NCBI GenBank assembly: GCA_947039055.1 | Contig: CAMQYB010000005.1 | Location: forward strand, 1-22,605 | Source: an uncultured Deferribacteraceae bacterium | Lineage (GTDB): Bacteria > Chrysiogenota > Deferribacteres > Deferribacterales > Mucispirillaceae | Reading direction: 5' to 3' | Length of the DNA: 22,605 nt | In this document: positions 1 to 7,125 of the stretch, piece by piece | Position numbering within the stretch: the first letter of the stretch is position 1 | Layout: each line of letters starts with the position of its first letter | Made by a program: the position numbers and the translations under genes | The notes under the pieces: generated by a model | Seen by the model: the letters and a program-made list of their open reading frames with translations, nothing else | What the model was told of the DNA's origin: nothing | Databases searched by the model: none

Positions 1-2
1 CA

Positions 3-284
3 CTTACTAATCTTACAAACCTTACTCTAAGTAGTTTAGATAAATTAAGCTCACTTGATATAAGTAACTTAACTGCGAACTTAACAACTTTAAATATAAG
101 TTATAACTCCACACTTAAAAGTTTAAATCTAGGCAGTAACTCATTTATAAAAAAATTATCTATTGTAGGAAATAATAATAAATTGTTAGATAATATTAAT
201 AAAATAAACTTTTTAAAAGATGATAATATAACTATAAATTTAACCAGTCCAGACATTAAATACCCTACCTTTACCAACCACTAA
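3..284 (+). CDS. Leucine-rich-repeat protein, C-terminal fragment (5' end outside window)
   Basis: An open frame runs from the left edge to a TAA at 282-284 and gives 93 residues. The first 45 or so are Leu-, Asn- and Ser-rich with the spacing of leucine-rich repeats, such as LTTLNISYN and LKSLNLGSN, which follow the LxxLxLxxN pattern. A less regular polar tail ending in PTFTNH follows. Such repeats usually form a curved binding surface, often on surface or secreted proteins. The N-terminus, any signal peptide and the binding partner lie outside the window. This is the only plus-strand gene seen, and it converges on the encapsulin operon. The repeat assignment is fairly secure; the function is unknown. 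Confidence 0.75.
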   Translation, partial: LTNLTNLTLSSLDKLSSLDISNLTANLTTLNISYNSTLKSLNLGSNSFIKKLSIVGNNNKLLDNINKINFLKDDNITINLTSPDIKYPTFTNH

Positions 285-300
285 AGGATATTTTATCCTT
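284..300 (+). terminator. Hairpin at the stop codon of the LRR gene
   Basis: AAGGATA (284-290) and TATCCTT (294-300) form a perfect 7-bp stem with a 3-nt loop, starting at the last base of the stop codon. No T-run follows on the plus strand, so it is not a canonical intrinsic terminator. It may end or stabilise the LRR transcript. Confidence 0.35.
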
Positions 301-323
301 GTATGCATCTATAAAAATAGCAC

Positions 324-350
324 AAAAAAAGGGAGAGTTTTCACTCTCCC
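324..350 (-). terminator. Intrinsic terminator of the encapsulin operon
   Basis: GGGAGAG (331-337) and CTCTCCC (344-350) form a perfect 7-bp stem with a 6-nt loop. Seven A residues at 324-330 become a U-run immediately after the hairpin when read on the minus strand. It lies about 150 nt beyond the encapsulin stop. The plus strand has no T-tract after the stem, so the orientation is clear. Confidence 0.85.
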
Positions 351-404
351 CTAAATATTAAATAAAAAAAGAAATTCACGTTTAAGCAACGCAAAAAAAA
401 TATC

Positions 405-512
405 AACATTTAAATCTATCACTAAAAATCAATTTTAAATTTATATTTCAAAACATATCAATTTTTAAATCTACTTTTCTAATACAATTAAATTTTAAAT
501 CTATTTCTCAAA
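405..512. repeat. Degenerate AT-rich tandem repeat, about 30-bp period
   Basis: The core TTTAAATCTA (one copy TTTAAATTTA) recurs at 409, 434, 464 and 494. The last three copies are spaced exactly 30 bp, and flanking bases are partly conserved. The rightmost copy overlaps the end of the encapsulin gene, including its stop codon. This looks like slippage-type duplication of the gene end. No spacers or ORF are present. Confidence 0.6.
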
Positions 513-1313
513 CACAACTATAGCTTCTGGTTTTTTAATTCTTGGAAGAACAGTCTCTATAATACGGAATGAATGATTTAAATCTTTCTGCTCTAAATAT
601 GCCGTAACTATATCTTGTCCGATAGCCAAATCAATATACTGTGGCTCTGAACAGATAAGAACTGCTTGTTGTCCTTTTAATATAGGAACTCTGAATAAGC
701 CACCTAACTGTTTAGAAATTCTATCAACTTCTAATAATCCTGTGCCTGTTTGAATTCTTTGAAGATTAACATATAACTCTGGACTAACACATAGAAAAAA
801 GTGTCCGATTAATCCTTTGCTGATAATCATGTTAACGCCTTTAACGATATCCATAAATGCGTTCTCACCCTCTTTCCAATCTGATATTGAAACTTTTTGA
901 ACACCAGGTGCATTCATTATTCCATCAGTTTTTAGAAACTTGTTACCGAAAAATATCAACGAATCTTCAAGATTAGTAATCTTATGAGTAGCCTCAATTA
1001 CTGATGTTAAATCAAGTGGTAAGCCTGTTGAAAAATGATTTTCAATATCTCTCCATAATATGTTGAAATCTGCATATATTTGTGGAAGTTCAACAAATGT
1101 TCTTCCTGTTGTTTTTACTACTCCATTCTCAAACTCTTCATTTCTAACCATTTTATCGTATGAAACATTAATAGCACCTGAACCTAAAGGTCCGTAAACT
1201 GTTAAAAATTTTCTACCATTTAAATGGTTTCTAGCTGTCTCAACTACAATCGAATCAATCTGTTTCCAGAAGTCCTTCTTGATAGGAGCGCCTTCTCTTG
1301 AAAGGTAATCCAT
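501..1313 (-). CDS. Family 1 encapsulin shell protein (HK97-fold nanocompartment)
   Basis: This 270-residue protein has the usual length and landmarks of a family 1 encapsulin. They include an N-terminal MDYLSREGAP (compare M-FL-R-AP in known shells), GRKF followed by VYGPLGSG near 33-46, and a central LEDSLIFFG. Near the C-terminus are AIGQDIVTAYLEQKDLNHSF and a closing PEAIVVFEK. Known members self-assemble into icosahedral cytoplasmic shells that take up cargo through a short C-terminal peptide. The gene directly upstream encodes exactly such a cargo, a ferritin-like protein, so the likely role is iron storage and protection from iron-driven oxidation. The ATG at 1313 is fixed by an ideal SD (AGGAGGAG, 8-nt spacing). 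Older databases label this family linocin or bacteriocin; the cargo gene argues against that. Confidence 0.95.
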   Translation of the reverse strand: MDYLSREGAPIKKDFWKQIDSIVVETARNHLNGRKFLTVYGPLGSGAINVSYDKMVRNEEFENGVVKTTGRTFVELPQIYADFNILWRDIENHFSTGLPLDLTSVIEATHKITNLEDSLIFFGNKFLKTDGIMNAPGVQKVSISDWKEGENAFMDIVKGVNMIISKGLIGHFFLCVSPELYVNLQRIQTGTGLLEVDRISKQLGGLFRVPILKGQQAVLICSEPQYIDLAIGQDIVTAYLEQKDLNHSFRIIETVLPRIKKPEAIVVFEK

Positions 1314-1321
1314 AATATTCT

Positions 1322-1330
1322 CTCCTCCTA
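1322..1330 (-). promoter_or_regulatory. Encapsulin SD overlapping the cargo stop codon
   Basis: On the minus strand the cargo stop TAG (1330-1328) runs straight into the SD AGGAGGAG (1329-1322), with 8 nt to the encapsulin ATG at 1313. This arrangement suggests translational coupling of cargo and shell. The very strong SD would favour high shell output. Confidence 0.75.
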
Positions 1331-1822
1331 TTTTTTAAGCAAACTGCCTACTGTTAATTTATTCACTGCTACAGATTTATCTTCTGATTTTTCATCAGAA
1401 CCACAACCACAATCTGCTTCCCCGCCACCACAACAAGATGATTTATCACCATGTGTGTGTCCATCATCACCGTGTGAATCATCACATGATGCGATTAACT
1501 TACTTGGGATCTCTCCCGTTTTAATACCTAGATCTTCCATCATCTCTCTTACTTCAGATTCGCCGCCTGCAAAAAACTCTGCCTCTTTAGGATCTAAATA
1601 TCTAAGTAAAGTTGTTAACTCACCAACGTGTGCTTTCTCTTCATCTCTAATATCACCTAAAACAGTTTTCACTACTATATCATCTGTTGCAAGAATATGT
1701 GATTCATATAAATATATAGCCTCTAACTCTGCTGCTATATCAAGTCTAATAGCCTGTATTAGCTCTTCTTTAGTAATCTTACGATTCACATTCCCAGCGA
1801 ATGGATTTGCAAAACTTGCCAT
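1328..1822 (-). CDS. Encapsulated ferritin-like cargo protein (EncFtn) with Cys/His-rich linker
   Basis: The 164-residue protein has a two-helix EncFtn core (about 15-80). Residues matching the described ferroxidase site are visible: Glu32, Tyr39, Glu62 and His65, with DEEKAH at 60-65. EncFtn forms annular decamers inside encapsulin shells and oxidises Fe(II), passing iron to the shell lumen. The C-terminus KLTVGSLLKK (155-164) is a clear encapsulin targeting peptide. Between core and peptide lies a linker (113-140) holding five Cys (113, 130, 131, 138, 140) and three His (117, 122, 124) among Gly and Asp. It looks metal-binding; I do not know whether this is described. The encapsulin gene starts 14 nt downstream in the same operon. 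The ATG at 1822 has a GGAGG SD. Confidence 0.93.
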   Translation of the reverse strand: MASFANPFAGNVNRKITKEELIQAIRLDIAAELEAIYLYESHILATDDIVVKTVLGDIRDEEKAHVGELTTLLRYLDPKEAEFFAGGESEVREMMEDLGIKTGEIPSKLIASCDDSHGDDGHTHGDKSSCCGGGEADCGCGSDEKSEDKSVAVNKLTVGSLLKK

Positions 1823-1860
1823 TAATAACCTCCAATAAATTTATTATCATACTACTTCTA

Positions 1861-1889
1861 ATTATACACAATCATACACTAAATTAAAA
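1861..1889 (-). promoter_or_regulatory. Promoter of the EncFtn-encapsulin operon
   Basis: A perfect -10 TATAAT lies at 1866-1861, 38 nt upstream of the EncFtn ATG. Seventeen nt further upstream is a weak -35, TTTTAA (1889-1884). The poor -35 leaves room for activator control, but no operator could be recognised. Confidence 0.6.
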
Positions 1890-1904
1890 CAGATTTATTC
1901 TGTT
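1888..1904 (-). terminator. Weak terminator-like hairpin at the msrAB stop
   Basis: AACAGA (1888-1893) and TCTGTT (1899-1904) pair over a 5-nt loop that contains the msrAB stop codon. On the minus strand a T-rich stretch (TTTTAATTT) follows. The stem is short, so termination may be partial. It overlaps the -35 of the next promoter. Confidence 0.4.
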
Positions 1905-3052
1905 ATCTGATTTAATAAATATCCGTATCCCTCTGATGCCATTTTAGATTTTGGAACAAATCTAAGTGATGCACTATTTATACAGTAACGCATTCCACCA
2001 CTCTTTTTAGGTCCATCATCAAATAGATGTCCTAAATGTGAGTTACTACCGCTACTTTTAACCTCAGTTCGCTCCATTCCAAAACTTTTATCTGTACTAT
2101 CTATTATCAAATTCTTATCAATTGGTTTTGAAAATGATGGCCAGCCTGATGATGAATCAAATTTATCCTTCGATAAAAATAACGGCTCACCTGAGGTTAC
2201 ATCAACGTATATTCCTTCTTCTTTATTATCCCAATACTCATTTTTAAACGGTTGCTCTGTCTTATTATTTTGAGTAACATCGTACTGCAATTTTGTTAAT
2301 TTTGATTTCAACTCTTCATCACTAGGCATTTTATACTCCTTTTTCTGAGGGGTTGAAACTTCATCTTTATCTATCTTAGAACTCATATTATCTTTCGCCT
2401 TTTTTGCATCATCAAACTCTGTTTTACCTATATGACAATATCCACTAGGGTTTTTATCTAAATAATCTTGATGATAATCTTCTGCTTCATAGTAATTATT
2501 AACAGGCATTATTTCAATCGCAATAGGCTCTTTATAATTTCCTGCAATCTTTTTTATAAACTTTTCCGCAACCTTTTTCTCTCTATCACTATCATAATAA
2601 ATACCTGTGCGATACTGACGACCTACATCGTTACCTTGTCTATTGAGTGACGTTGGATCAATAACTCTTACATACATCTTAAGTATAAAATCTAATGATA
2701 CAATCTTCGGATCATAAACTATCCTAACACCTTCTGATGCATCTGATACACCTGACGTTACATCTTTATAAGTTGGATTTAATGTTTTAGAATTAACATA
2801 TCCAACATCTGTAAACACAACTCCATCTATATATTGAAAGTATTTTTCAACACCCCAAAAGCATCCACCAGCTAAGATGATAGTATCATATTTATCTTTA
2901 GAAAAATCTTCGTATTTCATATCTTTATTCTCAACAGCCATATAATCTGACTCACTCTTTAAATCGTTTGCATAACTATTGCTATCTCGTTTACAACCAA
3001 CAAATAGGGATAATAATATCCCTAACATTAATACATATATTATCTTCATCAT
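1895..3052 (-). CDS. msrAB: Lipoprotein MsrA-MsrB fusion, peptide methionine sulfoxide reductase
   Basis: This 385-residue bifunctional enzyme would reduce both S- and R-methionine sulfoxide in proteins. A signal peptide ends in a lipobox (LFVGC, Cys20), so the enzyme is probably membrane-anchored outside the cytoplasm. The MsrA domain (about 56-210) has the catalytic GCFWG (Cys64) and the C-terminal YHQDYLDKNPSGYCHIG, where Cys206 is the likely resolving Cys. The MsrB domain (about 245-383) has GEPLF, GWPSF, SHLGHLF (His339, His342) and RYCINSASLRF (catalytic Cys357). The Cys often found before GWPSF is Ser here, as in many MsrBs, and CxxC zinc motifs are absent. An extracytoplasmic thioredoxin-like partner would be needed; none is encoded here. 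The start may be the ATG at 3052 or 3049. Confidence 0.93.
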   Translation of the reverse strand: MMKIIYVLMLGILLSLFVGCKRDSNSYANDLKSESDYMAVENKDMKYEDFSKDKYDTIILAGGCFWGVEKYFQYIDGVVFTDVGYVNSKTLNPTYKDVTSGVSDASEGVRIVYDPKIVSLDFILKMYVRVIDPTSLNRQGNDVGRQYRTGIYYDSDREKKVAEKFIKKIAGNYKEPIAIEIMPVNNYYEAEDYHQDYLDKNPSGYCHIGKTEFDDAKKAKDNMSSKIDKDEVSTPQKKEYKMPSDEELKSKLTKLQYDVTQNNKTEQPFKNEYWDNKEEGIYVDVTSGEPLFLSKDKFDSSSGWPSFSKPIDKNLIIDSTDKSFGMERTEVKSSGSNSHLGHLFDDGPKKSGGMRYCINSASLRFVPKSKMASEGYGYLLNQITE

Positions 3053-3088
3053 TATTTCTACCTAATTCCTTAACACATAACTTATCTT

Positions 3089-3117
3089 ATTGTATATCAT
3101 AGATTAAAGGATGTCTA
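3089..3117 (-). promoter_or_regulatory. Candidate promoter of msrAB
   Basis: TAGACA (3117-3112) and TACAAT (3094-3089) are separated by exactly 17 nt, and each matches the sigma-70 consensus at five of six bases. The -10 is 36 nt from the msrAB ATG. The -35 overlaps the stop codon of the upstream MsrB-like gene. It also forms half of a palindrome TGTCTA-TT-TAGACA (3112-3125), which could be an operator. Confidence 0.5.
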
Positions 3118-3699
3118 TTTAGACACCTGATTTAATAAATATCCATACCCCTCTGATGCCATTTCTGATGTTGGAACAAATCTCAGTGAAGCACTATAAA
3201 GACAGTATCTTGTACCACCACTATCTTTAGGCCCATCGTAATATAAATTTCCTAAATGTGAGTTTGTGCTACTATTTTTCACATCTGTTTTATTTACGCC
3301 ATCTTTATTTGATAAAATATTCGTTACCATTTTTTTATCTATCGGTTTTGTAAATGATGGCCAGCCTGTTCCTGAATCATATTTATCTTTAGATAAAAAT
3401 AACGGCTCACCTGATATTACATCAACATATATTCCTTCTGCTTTATTATTCCAATACTCATTTTCAAACGGTTTCTCTAACTTAATTTTTTCTGTAACAT
3501 CACTCTGTAATTTAGTTAGCTTTGATTTTGAAACTTCATCTTTATTTTTATCTTTGCTTTTATCAACACTTTTATCTTTGCGAACAACAGTACTATCACC
3601 TAACTCACTCTTTATATCTTTAGCTAAACCATCTTGTTTTAAGCCTACAACAAATAATGATAATGATATCCCTAAAGTTAACACATATAGTATCTTCAT
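3115..3699 (-). CDS. MsrB-like protein, degenerate paralog of the MsrB half of msrAB
   Basis: This 194-residue protein is a signal-like N-terminus plus an MsrB domain (about 57-194). It resembles the neighbouring MsrAB in both parts, including the same tail MASEGYGYLLNQ, but the MsrA domain is missing. A Lys/Asp/Ser-rich linker takes its place. The catalytic-type Cys is kept in RYCLYSASLRF (Cys166). However, the conserved HLGH is HLGN (Asn151) and the Asn after RYCI is Tyr168. The lipobox of MsrAB (FVGCK) is FVVGLK here, so lipidation is lost; a Sec-type N-terminus remains. It may be inactive, altered in substrate, or decaying. An in-frame GTG lies 12 nt upstream (3711), but the ATG at 3699 fits the paralog and the SD-like AAGGTGG. 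Confidence 0.85.
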   Translation of the reverse strand: MKILYVLTLGISLSLFVVGLKQDGLAKDIKSELGDSTVVRKDKSVDKSKDKNKDEVSKSKLTKLQSDVTEKIKLEKPFENEYWNNKAEGIYVDVISGEPLFLSKDKYDSGTGWPSFTKPIDKKMVTNILSNKDGVNKTDVKNSSTNSHLGNLYYDGPKDSGGTRYCLYSASLRFVPTSEMASEGYGYLLNQVSK

Positions 3700-3736
3700 A
3701 ATTTCACCCACCTTGTTCTTGCATATATCCTATTTT

Positions 3737-3763
3737 ATTATACTTATCTGATATCTGTATCAA
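3737..3763 (-). promoter_or_regulatory. Possible promoter of the MsrB-like gene
   Basis: A perfect TATAAT (3742-3737) is preceded by TTGATA (3763-3758), but with only 15 nt between them. It sits in the last codons of the upstream lipoprotein gene and 37 nt from the ATG at 3699. The short spacer lowers confidence; read-through from upstream is the alternative. Confidence 0.4.
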
Positions 3764-5456
3764 GATTAATATCAATAATATTACGGTTACCTATATCACT
3801 ATCATTTGACTGATCTGAAATATTATTAATATCAGTTTGATTACTAACTAACTCAAACATATCTATATCAGAACTATCCTGAGTGGTTACAGGTAAACCA
3901 TCTGATGTACTAATACCTCTTGGCCAAAAAGCATAAGTTGTAGACTTTGTCATTCTTAAACCTACTGTGCTATTAAATAAATAGTAAACAGAAGATTTCT
4001 GCGTTGCAAAACTTCCTATATTTGGACTAGCACCTATTTCACCTTCATGAGACTGAAAACCAAATAATGATCCGTAATCGGTACTCTCTATTATAGTAAT
4101 TGTGCAATTAGGAGTATTACTGTCCGATCCATTACACTGCTCAGACTCACCCTTAAAATGAAATGTATAATATAACTCTTTCTTATTTACTCCAGCTATT
4201 GATACAAAATCTACATTACTATACATAGCAAATGTTTTAATAACTCTCCATAAGTTGTCCTCATACACACTAACCTCTGCACTGATAGGCGTGCTATAAA
4301 TATAATGTAAAGTATCCTCAATTATATCTACACTAAATGAAGTGACCGTTAAATTTGTTGGAGGTACAATCGTTATATAATTTGGTGATGTGCTATCTGT
4401 AAAATCATCAACTATAATTTTTAGTAACTTACTACTGTTGTCAATATACGATGTTATCATCGTGCCGTTATCAAAAATCTTTATAATAGGTTTTGAAACA
4501 TTCTCTATCTTTACGCCATTAAAATAATCTATAAAACTTGCAACTGTATCTGCACTATTCTTCGCTTTCTTAAACATACTTAGTTTATCACCTTTATCAA
4601 CATACGCTACAAATATATCTTGATCTTTATTTGTGGCGATTGTTGAGTAAACAGCGTTAATACCTAGACCAATATCACCCGTTAAAGTTCTACCGTTAAC
4701 TAAGTCTTTATTTATTTCAAAAACTTCTACTTTCTCATCTTCTTTAATATATGTTAATGTTGCATTATCACCAAACGGTGCGATACTATGATACCCAGTT
4801 GTCTTTAGATTAGTGGGAGTCGATGCGTCCTTCATTATCTCTTCACGAATTAAAGTACCATTATCTAGAACAACATACCCCTTTATAAAAGTATCATTAT
4901 CATCTGAATTTTTAATCGTAGCCACTGAATAAAGAGTGCTACTTTCTGTTGACGTAATTGATAATCCTGTGCCAGTAACATATTTATCAGTAGATATTAT
5001 TTCAGTTTCAGTCGGATCAAACCCTTTGAGAAATGTTGCTTTATTCTCTTTTGTAAATTTAACATCTGATTTATCATAAAAGAATTCACCATCATTATAG
5101 TAGAACTCCATATCTACTGCTTGCTGATTATCGTTCTCATCCAAAATTAATTCTACACCAAAATAATTAAAATAAGTGCGTGACTCTTCATTAAATCCAT
5201 TCGCATAAATTGCTTTTGTATATTCAGGAGACTCTACATAATAACCGATAATTAATTTTCTGAGCCCATCAGAACCATATAGCTCTCCTGATGAGATATC
5301 AGCTGTGACAGCACCACCAAGCACAACCTCATACCACTCTTTACTTGCAGCTAAAACTCTAAATGTATCACCTGGATCTTCTTTGCCACTATATGAACAT
5401 GACATAGTAAATGTAATAGTTCCAAGTAATATTAATATATATAATTTTTTAAACAC
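3744..5456 (-). CDS. Lipoprotein, single-module member of the array family
   Basis: With a GTG start at 5456 this is a 570-residue lipoprotein (FKKLYILILLGTITFTMSC, Cys20). GTG is chosen because GGAG lies 6-7 nt upstream and the N-terminus then matches the MFKxL starts of the downstream-array proteins. Longer frames, up to an ATG at 5516, add an unlikely hydrophobic extension with no comparable SD. One copy of the family module is visible at about 70-130: AIYANG, YFGVELIL, MEFYYNDGEFFY and VKFT. The rest is beta-rich, with YxYxx and DNGTxI strands reminiscent of a propeller, and ends in an Asp/Asn-rich tail. The function is unknown, with location on the outer face of a membrane inferred. No convincing promoter was found. 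Confidence 0.8.
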   Translation of the reverse strand: MFKKLYILILLGTITFTMSCSYSGKEDPGDTFRVLAASKEWYEVVLGGAVTADISSGELYGSDGLRKLIIGYYVESPEYTKAIYANGFNEESRTYFNYFGVELILDENDNQQAVDMEFYYNDGEFFYDKSDVKFTKENKATFLKGFDPTETEIISTDKYVTGTGLSITSTESSTLYSVATIKNSDDNDTFIKGYVVLDNGTLIREEIMKDASTPTNLKTTGYHSIAPFGDNATLTYIKEDEKVEVFEINKDLVNGRTLTGDIGLGINAVYSTIATNKDQDIFVAYVDKGDKLSMFKKAKNSADTVASFIDYFNGVKIENVSKPIIKIFDNGTMITSYIDNSSKLLKIIVDDFTDSTSPNYITIVPPTNLTVTSFSVDIIEDTLHYIYSTPISAEVSVYEDNLWRVIKTFAMYSNVDFVSIAGVNKKELYYTFHFKGESEQCNGSDSNTPNCTITIIESTDYGSLFGFQSHEGEIGASPNIGSFATQKSSVYYLFNSTVGLRMTKSTTYAFWPRGISTSDGLPVTTQDSSDIDMFELVSNQTDINNISDQSNDSDIGNRNIIDINLDTDIR

Positions 5457-5736
5457 GACTTTCTCCAAATTTGAAATAACTAGCAACAATAAGCACAATA
5501 ACAATATAATAAACAAGCTGATTTATAACAATAGATAAATATAGAATAACTTAGAAATGTCTAACGAATAAACCTATCTTCCTAATAGATATAAGCTTTA
5601 ATTATCTTTAGACAATTAAATGATTTGAAATATTTTGAATATAACGCAACGATTAATACACTTAATAGAACAGTAAGAACAATGTTAAGTTCAATAAAAT
5701 TGAGCAAACTACTCTTTACAAAATTGAGCTAAACTT
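5457..5736. other. Intergenic region before the single-module lipoprotein
   Basis: This is 280 bp of AT-rich sequence between two minus-strand lipoprotein genes. No hairpin with a T-run was found, so the GLUG gene may read through. Several weak promoter-like pairs exist, such as TTGTCT with TATATC at 16 nt, but none stands out. Confidence 0.4.
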
Positions 5737-6960
5737 TTATAAACTCTTTTTTTCATCCATATCTAATATCCATCTTAAGCTAGGATATTTGTCTTGCATT
5801 TTCCAAATACTATTAAAATCCCAGTTCTCAAAATTACCTTCTTTTTTAAAATCAGCTTCATTTATTCTAATACCTGCATTCTCTGATGCTGGCTTACCGA
5901 CTGAATCTAAATCTTTTTCTAATAAATATCTATTATCTATATAATCGCCTTTAATCTCCTTCTCTTGTCCAATTATTCCACCTTTATTAAGAGCTGATGA
6001 TGGAAATAATCCTCCATAGTTATACGAATGTGATATATTCACATCTTCTGTAGCATAACCTACAAGCCCACCAATACTTGATGTGCCTTCTATACTCTTA
6101 GTATTTGAAGAGTTATCAATTGATCCACTATTACTTGTTCCAATTATGCCACCAAGAAAAATCCCTTTCCATATCCGACCATTGTTATGTGAAAGCGATA
6201 TTGATGAAGATCTATTATAACCTACAATACCACCGATACTCTCCTCTCCTGATAACTTTCCAACATTAGCAGTCTTGGTTATTGTAGAGTCTTTTGCATC
6301 TCCTACAATTCCTCCAACCCATTCTCCGCCTTCAACCGTTCCACTATTTGTAGCACGATCAAGTATTGTCTCTCCTGCAAAACCTATAATGCCTCCAATT
6401 GAACCAACGTAACCTTTAACTGTGACATTAATGTTTTTCACATTTGTTATCTTAGAGTTTTTAGACCTTCCTGCTATTCCACCAACTTGAGAACTTCCTG
6501 TGATCTTACCATTTCTTATCGTGATATCCTTTATCGTTCCATTATCAAAAATCTCACCTACTAAACCAACTTTTGTTGATGCAGATCTACCTATTTGTAT
6601 ATTATAAATTGTTTTATCGTTGCCATCTAAAACACCTCGAAATACTCTGATACCTTGTATAGTTCTATTATCCATATCAACATTATTAACAAAAATAATC
6701 GTATCGTTATCATAATCTTGAGATGAGTTATCATTATTTCTTTTCATTATCCATGCAAAATGAGTTGCATCAGTTATATAATATGTTCTACTTTTATTAT
6801 CATATTTCGGTTCATTAAGTGTCTTACCGTCCCAAGGACGTGATGGAACATTGTCTGGATCATTAACACCTATATCTTGATCTGAACCCTCTTCAACAAA
6901 TATACCACATGATATTAATAAAAAAGATAAACTCAAAATAATAAATCTATAAAATAACAT
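5737..6960 (-). CDS. GLUG-repeat lipoprotein
   Basis: This 407-residue protein has a signal peptide ending in LLISC (Cys18). The region at about 45-125 resembles the entry strands common in GLUG proteins (YYITDATHFAWIM, GVLDGNDKTIYNIQI). Seven GG(I/L)xG-type repeats follow, at 159, 188, 215, 242, 269, 296 and 326. The middle five are exactly 27 residues apart, typical of a right-handed parallel beta-helix. The C-terminus has the closing motif often seen in this class, WDFNSIWKMQDKYPSLRW (380-397). GLUG proteins are commonly surface adhesins or proteases, but no catalytic domain is present here. The ATG at 6960 has AGAGG about 12 nt upstream, a rather long spacing. No clear promoter was seen, and the neighbours are also lipoproteins. 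Confidence 0.85.
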   Translation of the reverse strand: MLFYRFIILSLSFLLISCGIFVEEGSDQDIGVNDPDNVPSRPWDGKTLNEPKYDNKSRTYYITDATHFAWIMKRNNDNSSQDYDNDTIIFVNNVDMDNRTIQGIRVFRGVLDGNDKTIYNIQIGRSASTKVGLVGEIFDNGTIKDITIRNGKITGSSQVGGIAGRSKNSKITNVKNINVTVKGYVGSIGGIIGFAGETILDRATNSGTVEGGEWVGGIVGDAKDSTITKTANVGKLSGEESIGGIVGYNRSSSISLSHNNGRIWKGIFLGGIIGTSNSGSIDNSSNTKSIEGTSSIGGLVGYATEDVNISHSYNYGGLFPSSALNKGGIIGQEKEIKGDYIDNRYLLEKDLDSVGKPASENAGIRINEADFKKEGNFENWDFNSIWKMQDKYPSLRWILDMDEKKSL

Positions 6961-7010
6961 AAACTATACAAACCTCTTAATAACACAAATAACTAAAACC
7001 TATATCCAAC

Positions 7011-7054
7011 TTAATAATAAAATAAGTAGCAAGCACATTCAATACTCGCTACTT
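7011..7054 (-). terminator. Intrinsic terminator of the 7121-9430 lipoprotein gene
   Basis: Ten-base arms at 7024-7033 and 7045-7054 pair over an 11-nt loop. One pair is G-U in the minus-strand RNA but would be a mismatch in plus-strand RNA. A U-rich run (ATTTTATTATT) follows on the minus strand. It lies 67 nt after the stop codon. Confidence 0.8.
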
Positions 7055-7106
7055 ACTTATATTATTAATCTATTAAATTATTTCAACTTAAAACTAAAAC
7101 ATATAA

Positions 7107-7125
7107 CTTAGTAAAAATTACTAAG
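7107..7125 (-). repeat. TTAGTAA/TTACTAA inverted repeat at the gene end
   Basis: CTTAGTAA (7107-7114) and TTACTAAG (7118-7125) form a perfect 8-bp inverted repeat over AAA. It overlaps the stop codon of the lipoprotein gene (7121-7123). The same TTAGTAA/TTACTAA element recurs beyond most genes of the downstream array, here on the near side of a different terminator. Confidence 0.6.

Noticed and set aside
405..512. CRISPR-like array
   Set aside because: The repeats are degenerate and contiguous, with no unique spacers and no cas genes.
501..1313. Labelling the encapsulin as a bacteriocin (linocin M18) or protease
   Set aside because: The adjacent EncFtn cargo with a targeting peptide shows a nanocompartment shell; no toxin or immunity gene is nearby.
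5457..5516. Longer N-terminus for the 3744-5456 lipoprotein (ATG at 5516)
   Set aside because: It adds a second hydrophobic stretch before the signal peptide; the GTG at 5456 has GGAG at the right distance and gives the family's usual FKKL start.
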